NCBI GenBank assembly: GCA_035297265.1
Contig: DATGZH010000014.1
Span: forward strand, 1-64,000
Source: DATGZH01 sp035297265
GTDB taxonomy: Bacteria > Actinomycetota > Acidimicrobiia > Acidimicrobiales > RAAP-2
Direction of reading: 5' to 3'
DNA length: 64,000 bases
In this document: piece after piece, positions 51,207-59,632 of the stretch
Position numbering within the stretch: the stretch's first letter is position 1
Layout of the letters: the number at the start of each line of letters is the position of its first letter
Position numbers and translations under genes: made by a program
The notes under the pieces: generated by a model
Database searches by the model: none
What the model saw: the letters and a program-made list of their open reading frames with translations, nothing else
What the model was told of the DNA's origin: nothing

Positions 51207-51236
51207 CCCGCGGCACATTCCCCCGGAAGGTTGACC

Positions 51237-51752
51237 ATGCCAGACGATCTGGACGACGTCCCAGGTCCAGAAGACCTCGAAGACCTCGACGACGAGGACC
51301 TCGAGAGCCTCGATGCCGACGACGAGCTCGACGAGGACGCGCTCGCGGACGACGAGCTCGACGAGGACGAGCTCGCCGAGGACGTGCTCGACGAGGAGCT
51401 CGAGGTGGTCGGCGACGAGGTCCCCCTGGAGGCGGTCGAGGGCGAGGCGCTGGCCGAGACGACGACCACGGCCCCGGCCGAGCGGTCGGGGGAGGAGTCC
51501 GACGAGGAGGAGGACGAGGAGCCTGACGACGAGGACGTCGAGGCCAGCCTGGACGTCATCTTGAAGGAGCGCCTGGTCGTCGAGGACGAGCCCGAGGACG
51601 AGGAGCTCACCGACGTCGAGGACCGGACCGAGATGACCGAGCGGGTCCTCCCGAAGCAGCCGGACGAGTTCGTCTGCCGCTCGTGCTTCCTCGTGAAGCA
51701 CCCGAGCCAGCTCGCCGACAAGAAGAAGATGCTCTGTCGGGACTGTGTCTGA
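51237..51752 (+). CDS. DUF4193-family protein with long acidic N-terminus
   Basis: A 171-residue protein found widely in actinobacteria, function unknown. The C-terminal core is the family hallmark: DASLDVILKERL-like segment, then a four-cysteine ribbon FVCRSCFLVKHPSQL...MLCRDCV that likely binds zinc. The first 100 residues are almost entirely Asp, Glu, Leu and Ala, longer than in typical members (about 100 residues in total). ATG 51237 has GGAAGG six bases upstream and is preferred to TTG 51231. The next gene overlaps its end by 8 bp. Confidence 0.85.
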   Translation: MPDDLDDVPGPEDLEDLDDEDLESLDADDELDEDALADDELDEDELAEDVLDEELEVVGDEVPLEAVEGEALAETTTTAPAERSGEESDEEEDEEPDDEDVEASLDVILKERLVVEDEPEDEELTDVEDRTEMTERVLPKQPDEFVCRSCFLVKHPSQLADKKKMLCRDCV

Positions 51753-52377
51753 GCGAGCCGACGCCCGGCCGGCGGGTGACGCCCGCCTGCGCGACGAGGG
51801 TGACCGCCACCTCGGCCCGCTCGATCTGCTCGTCTACGCCCCCGCCGGCCTCATCCTCACCGTCGTGGAGGACCTGCCGTACCTTGCGGCGCGTGGGCGT
51901 CGGCGCATCGACCGCCAGATCCGCTCGGCCCGCGCCGTCGGCAAGCTGGCCGTCCATTTCGGTGGTCGCGACCTCCGCTCCCGTCTCGGTGGCCTGAGCA
52001 CCGCCGGGGAGACGTCGACCCCCACGACGCCGGGGCCGAGGGCGACACCACCGCCGGTGAGGGTGCCGCCGCCGCCGCCGGCGCCACCCACCGACACCGA
52101 AGCCGAGGAGACCACGGCCACCCGCATCGCCGCGGCGAGGCGGGTCAACGCGGCCGGCCGGTCCGAGTCCCGACCGACGGTCGACCTGGCCATCCCGGGC
52201 TACGACGCGCTGTCGGCCTCCCAGGTGGTGCGGCGGCTCGACAGCCTGGGGCCGGCCGAGCTCGAGGCGGTGGAGCGCCACGAGGCGGCCACCCGGGGCC
52301 GACGGACCATCCTCCACCGGGTCCACCAGCTCCAGGAGGACCGGGAGCGGGGCCTCCCGGCCGAACCGGCCGACTGA
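51745..52377 (+). CDS. Conserved actinobacterial hypothetical protein
   Basis: A 210-residue protein from GTG 51745. The N-terminal third has a hydrophobic/helical part with LLVYAPAGLILTVVEDLPYLAARGRRRIDRQ; a Pro/Thr-rich linker (about residues 88-112) follows; the C-terminal part IPGYDALSASQVVRRLDSLGPAELEAVERHE-type helices resembles a small domain that recurs at the C-termini of several unrelated actinobacterial proteins. No function known. It overlaps the DUF4193 gene by 8 bp and is followed 14 bp later by an acetyltransferase, so the three form an operon. Confidence 0.75.
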   Translation: MSERADARPAGDARLRDEGDRHLGPLDLLVYAPAGLILTVVEDLPYLAARGRRRIDRQIRSARAVGKLAVHFGGRDLRSRLGGLSTAGETSTPTTPGPRATPPPVRVPPPPPAPPTDTEAEETTATRIAAARRVNAAGRSESRPTVDLAIPGYDALSASQVVRRLDSLGPAELEAVERHEAATRGRRTILHRVHQLQEDRERGLPAEPAD

Positions 52378-52391
52378 GCACCGGACCCCCC

Positions 52392-52865
52392 GTGGAACAC
52401 GTCCGAGCGGCCGGGCCCGACGACCGGGTGCCCTGCGCGGCGTTGCTCGCCGGCGCCCTGGCCGAGCTGGACGACCAGCGCGACGGTGCCCTCGCCGGCC
52501 TGCTCGACGGCCCGTCGCCGTGGCCGCCGGACCCCGCCACCCTCGTCGCCGCGTGGGCGGCCGACGCCGACGGGTACCTCGCCGTCGGCACGATCGACGA
52601 CGTCGTGGTGGGTCTGGCCGCCGGCCGGACCGAGCGGCGGGGCGAGCGCCTCCTCGGACTCGTCACCGCCTGCTACGTCGAGCGCGAGGCGCGAGGGATC
52701 GGCGTGGGGACGGCCCTCCTCGGGTCGCTCGTCGAGTGGTTCGCCGGTCGGGGCTGCACCGGCGTCGACGCCCCCGCCCTCCCGGGCGACCGGGCCACGA
52801 AGCAGCTCTACGAGGGGGCCGGGTTCAAGGCCCGGCTGCTCGTCCTCCATCGCCCGCTCGGCTGA
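52392..52865 (+). CDS. GNAT-family N-acetyltransferase
   Basis: GNAT enzymes transfer an acyl group from acyl-CoA to an amine. The 157-residue product has the acetyl-CoA-binding signature in VEREARGIGVGTALLGSLVEWF (R/Q-x-x-G-x-G/A) and the C-terminal LPGDRATKQLYEGAGFKARLLVLHRPL strand. The acceptor is unknown. GTG 52392. Its last 41 bases overlap the end of the minus-strand gene at 52825-54129, a convergent overlap with no terminator between. Confidence 0.85.
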   Translation: MEHVRAAGPDDRVPCAALLAGALAELDDQRDGALAGLLDGPSPWPPDPATLVAAWAADADGYLAVGTIDDVVVGLAAGRTERRGERLLGLVTACYVEREARGIGVGTALLGSLVEWFAGRGCTGVDAPALPGDRATKQLYEGAGFKARLLVLHRPLG

Positions 52866-54129
52866 GCGCAGGGCGCCGGGTCACGGTGCGGCGGGGCGGC
52901 GGCGGGGGGACCCGCAAACCGAGGAGCTTGGCCAGCTCGGGTACGAGGCCGGCGGCGTTGAGGGCCGCCCCGTGCACCTCGGGTCCGGCGGGGAGACCAA
53001 CCGGCTTCACCGTGCGCCGGACCGGTGAGTCGGTCACCGCGGCGAGGAGGGCCAACCACTGGTCGGCCTCGAGGTCGGCCGTCATGGCCGCCCCGGCCGC
53101 GTCGGCCAGCCGCACGGCCAGCTCGGCCGGACAGCGTGTCCCGGCCTCGGGCGCCCGGGCCGTGATCCGCAGGGCATCGAGCACCCGCCCCTCGTCGAGG
53201 GCGGTCGTGATCCGCTGCTCCCACTCCTCGCGGAGCGACGTCACCCGGCGGTCCAGGGTCTCCTGCAGGTTCTTGGCGAGGGCCCGCCCCTCCTCGTCGA
53301 GGTTCACGGTGCGCGAGGCGGTGACGACGGCGCGCAGCTCGCGCAGCCGCAGCTCGCGCCCGGCCGACTGGGCCGAGGTCGCCCGGTCCTTCCAGCTCGC
53401 CAGGTTCACGGCCGGCAGCAGCTGCTCGGCCATGGCCAGGATGGGCTCGGCGTTGGCCGGGGCCCCGCCGCGCTCCTTGGCCCTCGTGTTCTGCTCCTCG
53501 ATGGCCTGGCGGACGGCGGGGATCCCGCCGCGGAGCAGTTGCTCGGCCACGGGGAGCTGCTCGGGCCGCAGCTCGGCCAAGAGGGCGTTGCGGTGGGCGG
53601 CCGAGACGGTGGGACGGCGCTCCCGGCGAGCTGGTGCCGGGCGGCCGCGCCCGCCCTCGTGCTCCTCGCCCGGCGGGCCGGCCGGGCGGCCCTGGCGCCG
53701 CGGCGCCCCGCGCTCGGTCCGCCCCGCGGCTCGCCCGTGGTCGTCACCGGTCTCGCCCCGCGGTCGGCCCTTCGGCGGACGGCGTCCGGCCCCGTCGCGG
53801 CGCGGCCGGTCGTCGTCGTCCCGCCGCCGGCGGCTGCCGGGGGCGAGGGTCACCGAGACGTCCGGGCCCGTGCGGGGCGCGGCGAGCACCTCGAGGACCT
53901 CGCCGCGGTGGTGCGAGTCCCGCTCGGCGCGCGCCGGGATGATCGCCACGACCTCGATCCCGTCGAGCCCGGTCTCGACCTCGACGCGGAGGACGTCGCC
54001 GGCCGACGCCGCGGCCGGGGCGAGGTCCTGGGCGAGCGTGCCGCGCGGCTGGCGTGCCCCCGCGGCTCGCCAGGTCCAGGATCCGTCGGGGGCGCGGCTC
54101 GTCAGCTCGATATCGATGCGCCGAGACAT
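52825..54129 (-). CDS. Hypothetical three-part protein: beta domain, basic linker, helical domain
   Basis: I do not recognise this 434-residue protein. It has a small N-terminal beta-rich domain (residues 1-70, MSRRIDIELTSRAPDGSWTW and GDVLRVEVETGLDGIEVVAI, like an OB or S1 fold), a long Arg/Asp/Gly/Pro-rich linker (about 95-180) that may bind nucleic acid, and a conserved helical C-terminal half with LLAELRPEQLPVAEQLLRGG and REEWEQRITTALDEGRVLDALRI. The layout suggests an RNA- or DNA-associated role, an inference only. It overlaps the acetyltransferase gene by 41 bp. Confidence 0.7.
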   Translation of the reverse strand: MSRRIDIELTSRAPDGSWTWRAAGARQPRGTLAQDLAPAAASAGDVLRVEVETGLDGIEVVAIIPARAERDSHHRGEVLEVLAAPRTGPDVSVTLAPGSRRRRDDDDRPRRDGAGRRPPKGRPRGETGDDHGRAAGRTERGAPRRQGRPAGPPGEEHEGGRGRPAPARRERRPTVSAAHRNALLAELRPEQLPVAEQLLRGGIPAVRQAIEEQNTRAKERGGAPANAEPILAMAEQLLPAVNLASWKDRATSAQSAGRELRLRELRAVVTASRTVNLDEEGRALAKNLQETLDRRVTSLREEWEQRITTALDEGRVLDALRITARAPEAGTRCPAELAVRLADAAGAAMTADLEADQWLALLAAVTDSPVRRTVKPVGLPAGPEVHGAALNAAGLVPELAKLLGLRVPPPPPRRTVTRRPALSRAGDGGRAAGP

Positions 54130-54221
54130 GCGGCGAAAACGCTACCGCGCCTGGCGCTGCGGCGACACCAGGCAGGTCAACGGCGGGCCGCGGTGCGCCC
54201 GGAGGAGGGGGGGCGGCCCGG

Positions 54222-54260
54222 TACGATGACGGCCCGTCGGACGGCTCGAGCGTCGAGCCG
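54222..54260 (+). promoter_or_regulatory. htrA promoter and leader palindrome
   Basis: A -10-like TACGAT (54222-54227) is followed by a perfect hairpin, CGGCTCGA (54242-54249), loop GCG, TCGAGCCG (54253-54260), just before the GAGGAGG ribosome site (54263-54269) of the GTG at 54274. The structure is in the 5' leader if transcription starts near 54234. Confidence 0.45.
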
Positions 54261-54273
54261 CCGAGGAGGTTGC

Positions 54274-55665
54274 GTGACCGATCACACCGAGGGGCCCGAG
54301 GGCGACCCGGCGGCGCTACCCGGCACGAGCCAGCCGCTGTGGGCCCCGTCGGTCGAGCGGGCGCGGGGTGGGGCGATCCCCCTCGGGAGCGAGTCCGGCG
54401 CTGCGGCCCCCGGTGCGTCGACGTCGGCCGTGGTGCCCTTCTCCTCGACCTGGTTCGGGACGGCCGGCGGCCCTGGCGCATCGCCGCCCGGAGCCGCACC
54501 GCCACGGCCGCCGTCACCCGAGCCCTCCCCGGGCGGCCAGCGCGGGCCGAACTGGCTCGTCGTGGCGGTGGTGGCCGCCCTCATCGGTGGGGCCGTCGGG
54601 GCCATCGTCACCGCCGTGGCCGACCGCGGTGGCGGGGGCCAGGCGACCACGCTCACGATCAAGGAGAGCTCGGCCGCGCCGGGCGCGGCGGAGCTGTCGG
54701 GCAACGTGCCCATCCCGGCCCTCGTCCACGCCGTGCTGCCGGCCGTGGTGTCGGTCGACGTCAGGGCAGCCACGGCGGAGGACGAGGGCACCGGGATGAT
54801 CATCACCGCCGACGGCATGGTCGTGACCAACAACCACGTCATCGCCCTGGCCAACGGCGGGGGGACCATCAACGTGGTGCAGTCCGGGACGACCAAGGCG
54901 TTGAAGGCGACGCTCGTCGGCACCGACCCGAACAACGACGTGGCCCTGCTCAAGGTGGCCGGGGTGAGCGGGCTCCCCACGGTGACATTCGGCAACTCGA
55001 AGCGGGCCCAGGTGGGCGACGCCGTCGTGGCCATCGGCAACGCCCTGGGCCTCTCGCGCGGCACGCCGACGGTTACCCAGGGGATCGTCTCGGCCCTCGG
55101 GCGGACCGTGACGGCCGGCGGCACGACGAGCGGCACGACCGAGACGCTCCAGGGTCTCATCCAGACCGACGCGGCCATCAACCCCGGCAACTCCGGCGGC
55201 CCCCTCGTCGACACGAGCGGGCAGGTGATCGGGATGAACACCGCGGTGGCCGGGACGACGAGCGACGGCGAGAGCTCGCAGAACATCGGCTTCGCCATTC
55301 CCTCCGCCCGCATCGAGGCGCTCCTCACCGAGCTCGAGCGGGGCGGCGTGCACCCCAAGGGCCCCGGTTACCTCGGCGTCTCGGTGACAGACGTGACGCC
55401 GACGCTCCAGCAGAATTACGGCCTCACCCCGTCGAGCGGTGTCCTGATCGTGAGCACCGAGCCCGGCGGCCCGGCCGACCAGGCCGGCCTGGTCGGCGGC
55501 GACGTGATCGTCGGCCTGGGGGGCACCAGGATCACCACCCAGGACGACCTGCATGCCGCGCTGGCCAAGGACTACCCGGGGGAGGTGGTGCAGGTGACGT
55601 TCTACGACGGCAACCTGGAGCAGACCGCCTCGGTCACCCTGGCGGCGTCGCCATCAGGCGGCTGA
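54274..55665 (+). CDS. HtrA/DegP-like membrane-anchored serine protease with PDZ
   Basis: HtrA proteases degrade or refold misfolded exported proteins. The 463-residue product has an N-terminal Pro/Gly-rich cytoplasmic region, one membrane helix (about residues 92-114), a trypsin-like domain with the triad His188 (NNHVIA), Asp222 (NNDVALLKV) and Ser307 (GNSGGPLV), and a C-terminal PDZ domain (about 360-450, GYLGVSVTDVTP and GVLIVSTEPGGPADQAGL). GTG 54274 has GAGGAGG five bases upstream. The palindrome between promoter and ribosome site may regulate it. Confidence 0.95.
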   Translation: MTDHTEGPEGDPAALPGTSQPLWAPSVERARGGAIPLGSESGAAAPGASTSAVVPFSSTWFGTAGGPGASPPGAAPPRPPSPEPSPGGQRGPNWLVVAVVAALIGGAVGAIVTAVADRGGGGQATTLTIKESSAAPGAAELSGNVPIPALVHAVLPAVVSVDVRAATAEDEGTGMIITADGMVVTNNHVIALANGGGTINVVQSGTTKALKATLVGTDPNNDVALLKVAGVSGLPTVTFGNSKRAQVGDAVVAIGNALGLSRGTPTVTQGIVSALGRTVTAGGTTSGTTETLQGLIQTDAAINPGNSGGPLVDTSGQVIGMNTAVAGTTSDGESSQNIGFAIPSARIEALLTELERGGVHPKGPGYLGVSVTDVTPTLQQNYGLTPSSGVLIVSTEPGGPADQAGLVGGDVIVGLGGTRITTQDDLHAALAKDYPGEVVQVTFYDGNLEQTASVTLAASPSGG

Positions 55666-55749
55666 CCAACTCCTCGAGGGCTGGTCGCCGGGGGACCCGG
55701 TACCGTGTCCCTACCTGGCCGACCCGACGACGAAGGGGGTGTGGCACCC

Positions 55750-57000
55750 GTGCGCTACAACCTGCCAGCTGACCGACTGCCCACCGCATGGTTCAACGTG
55801 GCGCCCCACCTACCCGAGCCGCTGCAGCCACCGCTGCATCCCGGCACGAAGCAGCCGATCGGGCCCGAGGACCTGGCGCCGCTCTTCCCGATGGCCCTCA
55901 TCGCCCAGGAGGTCTCGGCCGAGCCCTACATCGACATCCCCGGCGAGGTGCTCGACGTCCTCCGCCTGTGGCGCCCGACCCCCCTCGTGCGGGCCGAGCG
56001 GCTCGAGCGGGCCCTCGGCACGCCCGCCCGCATCTACTACAAGGATGAGTCGGTGTCGCCGGCCGGATCGCACAAGCCGAACACCGCGGTGCCTCAGGCC
56101 TTCTACAACAAGGCCGAGGGCGTGCCCCGCCTCACGACCGAGACGGGGGCAGGCCAGTGGGGGAGCGCCCTCGCCTTCGCCTGCTCCCTCTTCGACCTGG
56201 AGTGCAAGGTCTACATGGTGCGGGCGTCGTACAACCAGAAGCCCTATCGCCGGGTGATGATGGAGGTGTGGGGGGCGAGCGTCGTGCCCTCCCCGGTCGA
56301 CGACCCCGACCACCCGGGCTCCCTCGGCACGGCCATCAGCGACGCGGTGGCCGATGCGGCGAGCCGCGAGGACTCCCACTACTCGCTCGGCTCCGTGCTG
56401 AACCACGTCCTCCTGCACCAGACGGTCATCGGCCAGGAGGCCAAGGAGCAGTTGACGCTGGCCGGGGAAGGGACGCCCGACCTCGTCGTCGGCAGCTGCG
56501 GCGGCGGGTCCAACCTCGGGGGCCTCTCCCTCCCCTTCGTCCCCGACGCCGGCGTCGAGCTGCTCGCCGTCGAGCCGACCTCGTGCCCGACGCTCACCGG
56601 GGGCCGGTTCGACTACGACTTCGGTGACACCGCCGGCATGACACCGCTCTTGGCGATGTACACGCTCGGCCACGAGTTCGTGCCGCCACCGATCCACGCC
56701 GGCGGTCTGCGCTACCACGGCGACGCCCCGATCATCTCGAACCTCGTGAAGGCCGGCCGCATGCGGGCCGTCGCCTACCCCCAGGGGAAGGTCTTCGACG
56801 CCGCCGTCCAGTTCGCCCGGACCGAGGGGACCCTCCCGGCCCCCGAGACGGCCCACGCCATCCGGGCGGTGATCGACGAGGCCCTCGCGGCGAAGGAGCG
56901 GGGTGAGGAGAAGGTGATCCTCTTCAACTACTCGGGCCACGGCCTCCTCGACCTGGGCGCCTACCAGGACTACCTGAGCGGCCAGCTCGACCTGGGCTGA
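55750..57000 (+). CDS. TrpB2-type tryptophan synthase beta-like PLP enzyme
   Basis: TrpB2 proteins make tryptophan from indole and serine and, unlike TrpB1, usually act without TrpA. The 416-residue product has RIYYKDESVSPAGSHKPNTAVPQA (PLP Lys in GSHKPN), ETGAGQWGSALAFAC, the phosphate cup GSCGGGSNLGGL, and the acidic N-terminal TrpB2-specific RYNLPADRLPTAWFNV. GTG 55750 is chosen because family members begin MKYxLxEDxxPTxWYN; GTG 55741 or 55705 would add 3 or 15 residues, but a -10-like TACCGT at 55701-55706 makes 55705 unlikely. No trpA is adjacent. Confidence 0.93.
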   Translation: MRYNLPADRLPTAWFNVAPHLPEPLQPPLHPGTKQPIGPEDLAPLFPMALIAQEVSAEPYIDIPGEVLDVLRLWRPTPLVRAERLERALGTPARIYYKDESVSPAGSHKPNTAVPQAFYNKAEGVPRLTTETGAGQWGSALAFACSLFDLECKVYMVRASYNQKPYRRVMMEVWGASVVPSPVDDPDHPGSLGTAISDAVADAASREDSHYSLGSVLNHVLLHQTVIGQEAKEQLTLAGEGTPDLVVGSCGGGSNLGGLSLPFVPDAGVELLAVEPTSCPTLTGGRFDYDFGDTAGMTPLLAMYTLGHEFVPPPIHAGGLRYHGDAPIISNLVKAGRMRAVAYPQGKVFDAAVQFARTEGTLPAPETAHAIRAVIDEALAAKERGEEKVILFNYSGHGLLDLGAYQDYLSGQLDLG

Positions 57001-57946
57001 GGAGCGGGGCGAAGAGGTCGCCCATCTCGGCCAGGCGGGCCGGCACGGCCGGGGCCTCGAAGGCGAGGGCCGTCGGGTCGTCGCCGGCCGCCGTCTCGGC
57101 CACCTCGTCCCAGGTGACCGGCATGGAGACGGTCGGTTCGGGCCGGGCCCGGAGGGAGTAGACGGCCACGGTCGTCTTGGCCACGTTGTTCTGGCTCCAG
57201 TCGATGAGCACCCGCCCGCGACGCAGGTCCTTGCGCATGTTGGCCACGACGAGCTCGGGCCGGGCCCGCACCGCCAGCTCGGCCAGCCGGTGGGCCTCCT
57301 CCCGGGTGGCGCCGTCGGCCCAGTCGCGCTGGCGGGCCTCCGCCGGCAGGGCCACGTAGAGCTGGAGGCCCTTCGAGCCGCTCGTCTTCGGATAGGCGGT
57401 CCACCCGTGCTCCTCCTCGAGGAGCCCCGCGAGGAGCTGGGCCACCGCGCAACACTCGACGAGCGTGGCCGGGGCCCCGGGGTCGAGGTCGAAGACCATG
57501 AGGTCCGGCGGGACGGGCTCGCCCTTCCCGCTCACCTTCCACATCGGGGCGTGCAGCTCCAGCGCGGCGAGATTGGCCGCCCAGACGAGCGACGGCAGGC
57601 TGTCGAGGAAGAGGAAGTCGATCAGCTCGCGGCCGCGCGGGCTCGAGGGCAGCGTCACGCTCTTCACCCACGACGGGGTGCCTTTCGGACGGTGCTTCTG
57701 GTAGAAGGTCTGGCCGCTCACCCCGTCGGGGAAGCGTCGCAACGTGAGCGGCCGGTCGGCGAGGTGGGGGAGGAGGTGGGGCGCGACGTCGACGTAGTAG
57801 CGGACCACGTCGGCCTTCGTGAAGCCCGTCTCGGGGTAGAGCACCTTGTCGAGGTTCGAGAGCTGGAGCACCCGCCCATCGACCTCGACACTCACCTTCG
57901 CCCCGTCCTCCGACGCGGCGAGCTCGGCGGCGAGCTCCTCGGCCAT
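56924..57946 (-). CDS. ligD: LigD polymerase/primase domain (NHEJ)
   Basis: The LigD polymerase domain (AEP primase fold) fills gaps at DNA breaks bridged by Ku. The 340-residue product has LSNLDKVLYPETGFTKADVVRYY, the metal-binding VFDLDPG, a TSGSKGLQLY strand (Gln where many LigD have His), VDWSQN-like IDWSQNNVAKTTVAVYSLR and an Arg/Gly-rich tail. No ligase or nuclease domain is fused, unlike mycobacterial LigD. ATG 57946. Its last 77 bases overlap the end of trpB2 on the other strand. ku is 51 kb away in the same window. Confidence 0.9.
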   Translation of the reverse strand: MAEELAAELAASEDGAKVSVEVDGRVLQLSNLDKVLYPETGFTKADVVRYYVDVAPHLLPHLADRPLTLRRFPDGVSGQTFYQKHRPKGTPSWVKSVTLPSSPRGRELIDFLFLDSLPSLVWAANLAALELHAPMWKVSGKGEPVPPDLMVFDLDPGAPATLVECCAVAQLLAGLLEEEHGWTAYPKTSGSKGLQLYVALPAEARQRDWADGATREEAHRLAELAVRARPELVVANMRKDLRRGRVLIDWSQNNVAKTTVAVYSLRARPEPTVSMPVTWDEVAETAAGDDPTALAFEAPAVPARLAEMGDLFAPLLSPGRAGRSGSPGRRPGRGGRGPSS

Positions 57947-57999
57947 CGGCCCGAAGGCTACCGGCGCGCTCGGCCGGCCCGACCCGAACCGTGCCCCGG

Positions 58000-59481
58000 T
58001 CAGGCCGAGCCGGTGCGGGCCGGGCGGAGGCCCGGTGCGTCGAGGGGACACGACAGGGGTTGGCCGGCGGGGGCGGGCACCTTCGCCGGCTTCGGGTTCA
58101 CGAGGCCCACGAGGGCGATGAGCGCGCCGGCGAGGCAGAGGAACCCGCCGAGGACGGCGGCCCGGTGGAAGCCGGCGGAGAAGCGGGCCGGCTGGTGGAA
58201 GGCGATGCCGGTGAGGCCCACGGCCGGGGGGATGACGGCCACCGCGAGGAGCCCGGCCACCCGGGCCACGGCGTTGTTCACGCCCGAGGCCGCCCCACTG
58301 TGGCGGTCGTCGACCGCGCCCATGACCGTCGTGGTGAGCGGGGCCACCGTGAGCGCCAACCCAGCGGAGAAGACGAGGACCGCCGGCAGCACGTCGGCGA
58401 GGTAGCTGCTCGTCACTCCGATGCGCACCATGAGGAACAGCCCGCCCGCCATGATCGCCGGCCCGAGGCTCATCGGCAGCCGCGGCCCGATGCGCGAGGC
58501 CAGGGCGCCGGCCCGCGAGGAGAAGAGGAGCATGACGAGCGTGAGGGGGAGGAGGGACGCCCCGGCGGCCAGGGCGGAGTACCCGAGCACGACCTCGAGG
58601 TTGACGACGAGGAGGAAGAGGACGGCGCCGAGGGCGCCGTAGACGAGGAAGGTGAGCACGTTCGACACGGTGAACTGCCGGGACCGGAAGAGGTCGAGCT
58701 CGAGCATCGGCGTCTCGACCCGTCGCTCGACGGCCAGGAAGGCCACGAGGGCGGCCACCCCGAGCACACCCGTCAGCACGACGAGCCCGCGGTCCGAGCC
58801 CGGGGCCGGGCCCTCGATGAGGGCGTAGGTGGTGCTGGCGAGACCGACGACCGCAAGGACCGCGCCGGTCAGGTCGAGGTGCCGGGCGCTCGTCGGGTCC
58901 TTCGACTCGGGCACGTGGCGCGAGGCGTAGAAGACGGCGACGGCGAGCGGCAGGTTGAGCACGAAGATGAGCCGCCACGTGACGGCGGTCACGAGCCAAC
59001 CTCCGACGAGCGGGCCGACCGCCGCCGCGACCCCGCCGAGGGCCGACCACGTCCCGATGGCCCGGCCCCGGTCCTCTGAGCGGAACGTGGCTTCGATGAT
59101 GGCCAGGCTGCCCGGGACGAGCAGCGCGCCTCCGGCGCCCTGGAGGGCCCGGGCGGCGATCAGCACGTTGAGGTCGGGGGCCACCGCGCACAGGAGGGAG
59201 GCCGCCCCGAACCAGGCCACACCGACGAGGAAGACCCGCCGGCGGCCGTAGAGGTCGCCGAGGGAGCCCCCGAGCAAGATGAGCGCCGAGAGCGTGATGC
59301 CGTAGCTGGTGAGCACCCACTGCAGGCCGGCCACCCCGGCATGGAAGTCCCGACCGATGGCCGGGAGGGCCACGTTCACGACGGTCCCGTCGAGGGTGAC
59401 GATGGCCGAGCCGGCGATGGTGGCGAAGAGCACCCAACGCGCCGGGGCGGTCCCGTAGCGCACCGCTGTCGAGTCGGCCAT
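58000..59481 (-). CDS. MFS transporter, DHA2 (14-TM) family
   Basis: DHA2 family proteins export drugs or metabolites against protons. The 493-residue sequence has about 14 membrane segments, motif D1-like ALDGTVVNVALPAIGRDF (reads IVTLDGTVVNVALPAIG), the motif-A loop GGSLGDLYGRRRVF and QGAGGALLVPGSLAII (motif C-like antiporter region). The C-terminal part is intact. ATG 59481. It is divergent from the 59633 gene with a 151-bp intergenic region holding inverted repeats. Substrate unknown. Confidence 0.93.
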   Translation of the reverse strand: MADSTAVRYGTAPARWVLFATIAGSAIVTLDGTVVNVALPAIGRDFHAGVAGLQWVLTSYGITLSALILLGGSLGDLYGRRRVFLVGVAWFGAASLLCAVAPDLNVLIAARALQGAGGALLVPGSLAIIEATFRSEDRGRAIGTWSALGGVAAAVGPLVGGWLVTAVTWRLIFVLNLPLAVAVFYASRHVPESKDPTSARHLDLTGAVLAVVGLASTTYALIEGPAPGSDRGLVVLTGVLGVAALVAFLAVERRVETPMLELDLFRSRQFTVSNVLTFLVYGALGAVLFLLVVNLEVVLGYSALAAGASLLPLTLVMLLFSSRAGALASRIGPRLPMSLGPAIMAGGLFLMVRIGVTSSYLADVLPAVLVFSAGLALTVAPLTTTVMGAVDDRHSGAASGVNNAVARVAGLLAVAVIPPAVGLTGIAFHQPARFSAGFHRAAVLGGFLCLAGALIALVGLVNPKPAKVPAPAGQPLSCPLDAPGLRPARTGSA

Positions 59482-59553
59482 CGCACCTCATCGGCTCGGC
59501 CGCCGACACGGGTGGGCGGCTCCGTGCCCACGACGGTAGCGGGCAGGACCCGA

Positions 59554-59568
59554 GGGACCCCCGGTCCC
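59554..59568. promoter_or_regulatory. Inverted repeat upstream of the 59633 gene
   Basis: GGGACC (59554-59559) and GGTCCC (59563-59568) are perfect arms about CCC, close to the GGGAC...GTCCC pattern of DevR/DosR sites but one base longer than the classical spacing. Confidence 0.4.
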
Positions 59569-59575
59569 GGCCCTG

Positions 59576-59591
59576 GTGACCTCCGGCCCTA
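59576..59591 (+). promoter_or_regulatory. Candidate DevR/DosR-like box
   Basis: GTGACCTCCGGCCCTA lies 41 bp before ATG 59633. It matches 13 of 15 aligned positions of the box at 62331-62346 and resembles known DosR sites of the form GGGAC...GGCCCT. Confidence 0.4.
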
Positions 59592-59632
59592 GTTCCCCTC
59601 AACGGTCCGGGCGGAAGATCGAGGCAGTGGCC

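Noticed and set aside
50798..51236. A tRNA gene in the long gap after the ThyX-like gene
   Set aside because: No cloverleaf could be drawn: GTTCCAG repeats resemble part of a T-arm but lack a matching acceptor stem and anticodon arm. No other tRNA or rRNA was seen in the window.
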